A stretch of DNA of 64,000 bases from assembly GCA_001600615.1 (NCBI GenBank), contig BCKK01000002.1, positions 1,084,809-1,148,808 of the forward strand, written 5' to 3'. Shown one piece after another: positions 56,809-64,000 of this stretch. The translations under genes were made by a program, and so were the position numbers. Under the pieces are notes generated by a model that did no database searches, was not told where the DNA came from, and worked only from the letters and a program-made list of their open reading frames with translations. This DNA is from Dioszegia crocea. Taxonomy: Eukaryota > Basidiomycota > Tremellomycetes > Tremellales > Bulleribasidiaceae. Each line of letters begins with the position of its first letter. The stretch's first letter is position 1.

Positions 56809-58121
56809 TCAAGCTTGCTGGTCGACAAGCGGAGCCGGCGCAAGGCCTCGCATCGGCATCTCATCTAATGTATTAGCTCGGTCTTCTCCCTGGGGCAGAA
56901 ATCCATAGCTCACCATCCGCAGACCGCTCAGTGTTGAGCTCCTCCATCTTCCGCTTGAACCTCGGAACGTTCTGCCGATATTCGAGTGTTTTGGCCTGTA
57001 AGGGTCAGTCTTTGGTGTGGCCCATCACGATAAGCCAAAGTCGGTACAGCAGACTTACATCGAGCGCAGCACATCGCTGTCGGAGGGTCATCGGGCCCGG
57101 GGGACCTGAAATGTTATTAGCTTCATGCCTCCGACCTTGGCAACTCACGCTTGTACTCACCTGACTGACTTGTACCGGTTGCCCCTGTATCCTTCTGTTG
57201 TGGCTCCGCCTTGCGCCACTTGGACGCCTGTCTGGGTCAGCGGGGTCACGTCTCGACAAACACGAGGAGGACTTACAAGATTCTGCTTCTGCCTTGAGAG
57301 GAGGTAATCGCTGTATTCGGGCCCGATCTGGATCTCTCCGTCGGTGGGTGTCAAGGCGTCAAAGCAAAGAGGGAGAACAGGTGGAGGCAGAACAGGTGGA
57401 GGCTCTGAGTGAGAGGTAGGGCCGGCGTGGATGACGAGCTGCGACCATCAGCGCTGGTCACAGTATTTGCGGAGAGGAAGGTAAGGGGGAAAATCTTCTT
57501 TATGAGGAACACTCACCCACTCTGTCTTCCCGCGTCCGGACTTTATAGAAAAGCCGTACTGAGTAAGATAGTCATGTATCTTGGGAAGGCAGTATCGTAA
57601 CTCGTTGATTGCAGCATTGTTGCCGTTTGACTACGATCAGCGATGTAGCCTGACAACGGAGCGGAACTTGAAAGCGATAGACTTACTGAATCACGGAGTA
57701 GGAACGAATAGCTCCTTGTCTTCCAGCTAGGACCAGAGACGACCTCGAGAATGATTTCGAAGTTGGCGTCGCCCTGATACCCATCGTCCTCGCGGTCCAA
57801 GACGAGCGAGATGGTGACTTGGACTTTCGGGGCTTTGGGTTCAGGACCGGTGTGATCAGAAGCAAGTATGGGGATTTCATCCTTGAAAGACGACCAGAGG
57901 GACTTGCCATAGAGTCTGTTGAACTGCTCTTCGTCGGTAGGATAGTCGTCCGTATCAGTATCATCATCGTCTTCGAGAGGTTGAGTGATGGGTGGGCTAC
58001 GAGCGAGTGGGGACGGGGAGAAACGGGGCCGGATAGGAAGTGGAGGAGCGTGGAGATAGTAGGGCTCAGGAGCGTTGTAGGGGGCCCATAGGGTAGGAGG
58101 GGAAGGAGGTCGAGTTGTCAT
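56809..58121 (-). CDS. Uncharacterised protein, seven exons
   Basis: Exons 58121-57687, 57630-57517, 57438-57277, 57227-57161, 57105-57059, 56995-56914 and 56864-56809 join to 320 residues; family not recognised. A Pro-rich N-terminus and acidic patch ('LEDDDDTDTDDYPTDEEQF') precede a compact segment: 'VQVTISLVLDREDDGYQGDA', 'FEIILEVVSGPSWKTRSYSF' and 'ELRYCLPKIHDYLTQYGFSI'. A Pro-rich linker and a helix rich in Arg/Lys ('EYRQNVPRFKRKMEELNTER') follow. If the last intron (56913-56865, CTAAT branch) is retained, the protein ends at 56873 instead. Many tiny exons with clean phases support a real gene. Confidence 0.6.
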
Positions 58122-58514
58122 GTTGAATGATGGACGGTGTGAAGTTGAGTGATTGTAGTTGAGTGAGGGGGATGGCTGTCAACGTGCGATCAGGAAGGGG
58201 TATGGGGAAGCCTGGAAGTGGGAAGGTCCAGAGGAAGGAGAGGATGGTGATAGAGGAAGGATGATGGGCGGAAGAGGAAGAATCAGCGAGAAACTGAGGT
58301 TTATATACTTTCGCTCGTCCGTTTCAGGAACGGGTCCGCCCAAAGTGGGGAAAGTGGGGGAGGGTCCTTTCAACCCGTCATCGGCGCGTCGCGTCCACCA
58401 TTGAACAGATGTTTTCATACCTATATACCCAGAACGTCCATGAGCGACCAGCGCCATGTCTAAAGTTATAAAACAAAGAAAATCTAATATAGGTCAATAT
58501 ACAACTTCCACCAC
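58122..58514. other. Intergenic region
   Basis: 393 bp between the seven-exon gene's start and the stop of the membrane-protein gene, both on the minus strand. It should hold the promoter of the former. No coding frame or RNA gene was seen. Confidence 0.4.
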
Positions 58515-60599
58515 TTAGATACCTCCATAGGCATCATCATCATCAAACATACTCTCCCCTCTGCTCCTCCTCGCCATCCCCACATTGCCCGTTCCCTGTC
58601 CCGACCACCGCTTGGGACTCTCCGACACGCTCGCTGGCAGGCTCATACCTCCCGGACTAGAAGGTGGGAATTGTGCCGAGGGATAGCCTGATCCGGCTGA
58701 CGATGCCGAGTGGGGAGCAACAAGTGTCCGGGGGACTGGGAAGTTGTCAAAGGGGTTGTATTCCCTCTGCCCGCTGACGCCGATCGAGGATGAAGGCACG
58801 GGTCCTCCGCCTGGGAGTGCACTGCGGAAAGTGGAGGGAGTGGCTACTTCGACAAGGTCAGAGAGAGGGCGGCCGTGTTGGTATGGCCGGCCATTGTTGA
58901 CATTGGGCATGGGCATAGGTGGTTGTTGTGGCAAGGCAGGTAGGCGGACGCCGTGTTCCGTAGCGGAGAAGGAAGAGTGAGTGGTACCAGTGTTGAATGT
59001 GGTATCGGGGGAAGCGCTATAATCTAAACCTGCAGAATGGGGAGTTTTGGGTTCCGCAAAGCCTGCAAAAGCCGCTACCTCGCCATACAGCTGTTTCTGC
59101 CTCGCGGGCTCGTTCTCGTACATGGCCAATGGCATCGACTGGCGGTGCATGGCAAAGCTAGAGTCGAGCGGGGAGAGAGGGGTGAATGTTGGCAGAGGCA
59201 TAGGTTGTGGCATAGGGGGAGAAGGAGATTTCGACCCGGAGATCCGACGAGATTGATCCGCCATACCGCCAGGGTACTGCTGAGTCGTTCCCGCCCATTC
59301 GTTCGTTCGCGCCGTCATGGGCTCGTAGGGCATACCAGCTGACATGGGCTCATCGGCAAAGTCTTCGCGGAAGGCAATGTCACTGTAGCTTCGTGGAGGG
59401 GCAGGTCGGCCAAGAGGCACGGGGGCGAGATCGGGGGGAGAGTAGCCCGGACCAACGAGAGATCGACTGGTAGGTGGTGATGGAGGGGAGTTGGAGTTGG
59501 AGTATTCGTATTCGTCGTTATAAGGGAGGTGGGTCGGGACGCGGCCAGCCTGGCCATTGTACGGCCTGCCCTGCACATCGACGCCGTATGTCGGGTGGGC
59601 AGGATATCCGCCCATCCCTACCGCCCCTGAACCATATCCGTCCATCCCTGATCCCATCCCGGCGCGATTCTGGGGATACTCGCTCATCGGTCGATTGGGG
59701 TATGACCCATCACGGTTTGCCTGATCGGCAAGGGCGCGTCGTGATCCGATGATGGGTGCAGCTGAACCTCCGTAGATGTCATCATTATACCCCGGCTCGT
59801 CCTTCTCCAGAGGGAAGGGGGTGATGTCCTCGTCTAGTTTACGCCATCGTGCGTCGGATTTGTAGCCCCGGGTAGCGAATTTGCGGTATACCCAACCGAT
59901 CAGAGAGCCGAGGATGACCACGCCAACAAGGACGGCGAGAACGATCCCGACGACTGCGCCAGTCGAGAGGGAGCTCGAGGATGATGATGAGGTGGAAGCG
60001 GCAATGCTGGCGGAAGGGAGTGGGGAGGTGGAGGAGCTGGGTAGGGTTGTTCGGGTGATGACCTGGGGAAGGGTGCTGCTGGATGTGATCTCAGAGGTGG
60101 GGTCGATGGATGATGGGATGGCTCGAGCAGTCTAGAATGTCAGCGGAAGTCCTTTATGCTGAGCAGATTGTTGTGCTTACAGTGGTAGTAGATGAAGTCG
60201 TAGGCGGTACGGTGGATGTGATCCGGGGAGCGGTTGTAGACGAGCTTGGCACAAATGATAAAGGTTGACCAACCATTGTCGCTCCGACCGTCGAGGTAGG
60301 CGCGACACTGCGGACGGTAGAGGTGGCAGCCGCGACGACCGGTGCTCGGGAGGATGTCGCAGTTGACGAGCGCTGACCATCAGCCTTGTCTCATCAGACC
60401 ATAGAGACAAATGGCTCACCAAGGCAGCGGCAGCAGCGGAACTAGCCCTGTTGACACTCGCACTCATTTCGCCCTGGATGCTCGCGAGCTGTTCGGGTGT
60501 AAGACGCTTGTTGAGCTCATCCGCAACAGGGTTGAGGTGCAGAGGGATGGCAAAGCGCCTGTGGCGTCGCATATGTTGAGCTAGGTCTAGATTGTCCAT
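58515..60599 (-). CDS. Single-pass membrane protein with Ser/Thr-rich ectodomain
   Basis: Exons 60599-60420, 60372-60181 and 60131-58515 give 662 residues. The N-terminus ('MDNLDLAQHMRRHRRFAIPL') has no hydrophobic signal peptide. A Ser/Thr-rich region follows (residues ~60-175), then one membrane helix at about 180-205 ('TGAVVGIVLAVLVGVVILGS'). The ~450-residue tail is rich in Pro, Ser, Gly and Tyr. The layout matches the mucin-like gene at 2700-5201, and Mid2/axial-bud-type sensors in yeast, but I see no sequence motif that proves homology. The missing signal peptide means either a signal-anchor protein or a missed upstream exon. Confidence 0.7.
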
Positions 60600-61254
60600 G
60601 ATGACTGGTGGGAGGGTGTTTACCGGCCGGCGGAAGGGATTATTGATAATATCGATCTCGACCAGCGAGAAATTTTAGGGACAGATGAGAGAGTGTCGAG
60701 TGAAGGAGTGTGTCGAGTCGAGCGAAGCTGTGTTGAATATAGAGGTGGATGGGATATGCACGAACAAAAGACTTAAAGGTAAGGTGGAGCCGTGCGGGAT
60801 TAAGATATCAGAGTAAATGTTTGCCGTGAAAGGGGGTTGAAACGCGCTAGCCTCGTTAGACTATTGTCGGTGCCTATTTGCGAGGTATCTCTGTCGATAT
60901 CGGTATGAGGAAAGAGCGTGGATTGGCGTGAATACAGCAGCTATCAAAGCTGTTGCGAGCGTGAGGTAGAGGGCGTAAGTATGCGAGGGGGGATGTTGAG
61001 CAAGGCGTCGAAAGATCCTCTCGGCGCGTGCACACAGGGAGGGAGGGAGGACGCGTCACAAAAAGAGGCTCTCGGTTCGCGTTTCAAGTTGAGACCCTGA
61101 ATATAGCACGTGGAGGGACGGGACCAAATCTTCTGGTGGTGACGGAGATTGCTGGCTGTCCGCTTTTGGCGAGTTTACCGAGGCTCGGTGGTGAGATTTT
61201 GCTTTTACTTTTGCCAAACCCTCCCTACAATCTACCTCGAATCAACAGCAAAAG
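60600..61254. other. Divergent promoter region
   Basis: 655 bp between the starts of the membrane-protein gene (minus) and KRR1 (plus). No coding frame or RNA gene was recognised; it probably serves both promoters. Confidence 0.45.
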
Positions 61255-62652
<1,398 letters not shown>

Positions 62653-62931
62653 TAGTTTGGGTCGCGGTGCGGATAGTCGGGACAGGGCATAGGATGCATT
62701 TGCTCAATGACTTACGACGTAGGCTTCACCTGTGTCGCTTGACCGGTAACTCTAAGGCGATGATGCTGTGATTCAAAGTCATGTATACGCTGAAGCCTTA
62801 CGCCACCGAAATAGAAGCCATATTCATAATCGCGTGATCCCGCTCTGGCGGAGATGATAGCTTCCTGAACACGGCGCATACGACGTGCTGAAGTACGCCA
62901 TGCGAGATACATATATGGCTACAATGCTAAG

Positions 62932-64000
62932 TTATACAAAGTAATTCGGTGCCCCCTGCTCATCAGCAACCAGCGCAAATGTAGACTCACCATTCTTCGT
63001 AATATAGGATTCTTCTGATCTGACGCATTCTCCACGGCCGCCTCGTATACTTTGAAAGTTGCCTTACCGTCCTCGCCCACACGCATGACCGAAGCTGAGT
63101 TGCCACATCGGTAGCAGTAATTCGGGGCTGACCAGACTGTGACCAGAGACTCGTCAAACATGTATTTAAAGCCTTCCTGGACTAATTGATGGGCGCGTGC
63201 AATCAGATTTAAGCCATTGATATGATTGAACTGGACATCAGCCTTATAGATATGATGACCTACCTCAGCCGTTACTTTCGATCCGAATAGCCAACCTGCG
63301 CCTCGAGGCGATACCGCCCATGCCCCACCTTCCACATCGTCTGGATCTGACCACATTAGATCACAGAAGGCGCCCTCGTGTGGTACTTCCTGCGCGCGCG
63401 GGATGATTCGGATTTGGTCTAGGGTTCGGATATCGGGTGAGAGGCCGCCGTGGACACATAAGATGGATGAATCGATAATCTAGCGAATCAGTACTTGTCC
63501 ATTGAGGCAAGACTTACAGCTGCGAGATTTAGATGGTCGAATACCTGACAACATGCTTTCCAGACTGAGGGATTCCCGTATTTCTGCATACATTCGTCTG
63601 AACCGTCAGTACGATGCAGCCAGACAGTGACATACCGTAGAATCCGTACACCTGCGTTATTTGCCTAGATTCGTGGTTCCCTCTTAACAATGTAACTCGA
63701 TCGGGATATCTCGCTTTGAGCGCTAGTAGTAAAGATAATGTCTCAAGGGAGTAGTATCCCCTATCAACGAAATCTCCCTGAACTGTCAGTTATAGCTCGG
63801 CCAAGAAGCAAGGGAGACACACGCACCATGAAGATATAACTACTTCCGGGAACTTCTCCGCCCTGTCTGAAAATCTCCAATACGTCCCAGAATTGCCCAT
63901 GTATATCTCCGCAGACAGTGACGGGTGACTGAACGAGATGAACGTTTGATTCTTCCAGAAGCAAATCTCGGACCCGAGCACAAAGTGATTTCATCTGTCG
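62932..64000 (-). CDS. SIT4: Sit4/PP6-type Ser/Thr phosphatase catalytic subunit (5' end off the window)
   Basis: Metallo-phosphatase of the PP2A-like group. Exons seen are the right edge to 63827, 63777-63636, 63597-63518, 63479-63264, 63230-62991 and 62955-62932. Metal-binding motifs are 'GDIHGQFWD', '[10 protein letters not shown]' and '[20 protein letters not shown]', with '[17 protein letters not shown]' and '[15 protein letters not shown]' further on. '[20 protein letters not shown]' followed by '[16 protein letters not shown]' favours the Sit4/PP6 subgroup over PP4 or Ppg1. The C-terminus ends YFV, where PP2A relatives end YFL. The intron at 63263-63231 is only 33 nt. The start lies beyond 64000; the ATG at 63994 follows a probable splice acceptor. 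Confidence 0.9.

Noticed and set aside
62700..62930. Possible tRNA gene (a 'gattcaaagtc' T-loop-like string)
   Set aside because: Stems around the loop do not pair and no acceptor or anticodon arm can be drawn.

Overview
The window looks like nuclear DNA of a basidiomycete yeast, most likely of class Tremellomycetes (inference). Genes are closely packed on both strands. They are cut by many introns of about 35-60 nt, with GTRNGY donors, a CTGAC/CTGAT branch site close to the acceptor, and mostly CAG or TAG acceptors. Coding sequence is GC-rich and many proteins have Ser/Pro-rich disordered tails. I placed most exon joins by hand, checking that the spliced reading frame stays open and in phase.

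Layout. 1-9 kb: the 5' part of the MTR4 helicase gene, TIM23, a large mucin-like single-pass membrane protein, two uncertain acidic or Ser-rich genes around a sequence N, and cytosolic seryl-tRNA synthetase. 9-17.5 kb: an unknown charged protein, a secreted ice-binding-domain protein with a Thr/Ser stalk and GPI-type tail, a 2.4 kb stretch without a recognisable gene, and MAF1. 17.6-32.6 kb: an ornithine cyclodeaminase/mu-crystallin homologue, NFS1, SUS1 (missed by simple ORF calling because of four short exons), an auxin-efflux-carrier-family transporter, a Gfd2/YDR514C-like protein and ATG11. 32.8-40.9 kb: three tandem genes ending in a Myb/SANT-like motif, DASH subunit DUO1, and a divergent homeodomain protein with a duplicated exon. 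41-64 kb: NLE1/RSA4, a large RA-PH protein, an unknown Ser-rich protein, an MFS transporter, PRP4, an HSP9/12 stress protein, three unknown proteins, a second mucin-like membrane protein, KRR1 and the 3' part of a Sit4/PP6-type phosphatase.

Most genes are housekeeping: RNA processing and ribosome assembly (MTR4, NLE1, KRR1, PRP4), RNA polymerase III control (MAF1), mitochondrial import and Fe-S clusters (TIM23, NFS1), mRNA export and SAGA (SUS1), selective autophagy (ATG11) and mitosis (DUO1). They are not organised as a pathway cluster.

The accessory signals of most interest are the ice-binding protein fused to a cell-surface stalk, the tandem Myb-like array with matching intron positions, and the homeodomain protein in which an intron-bounded module is duplicated.
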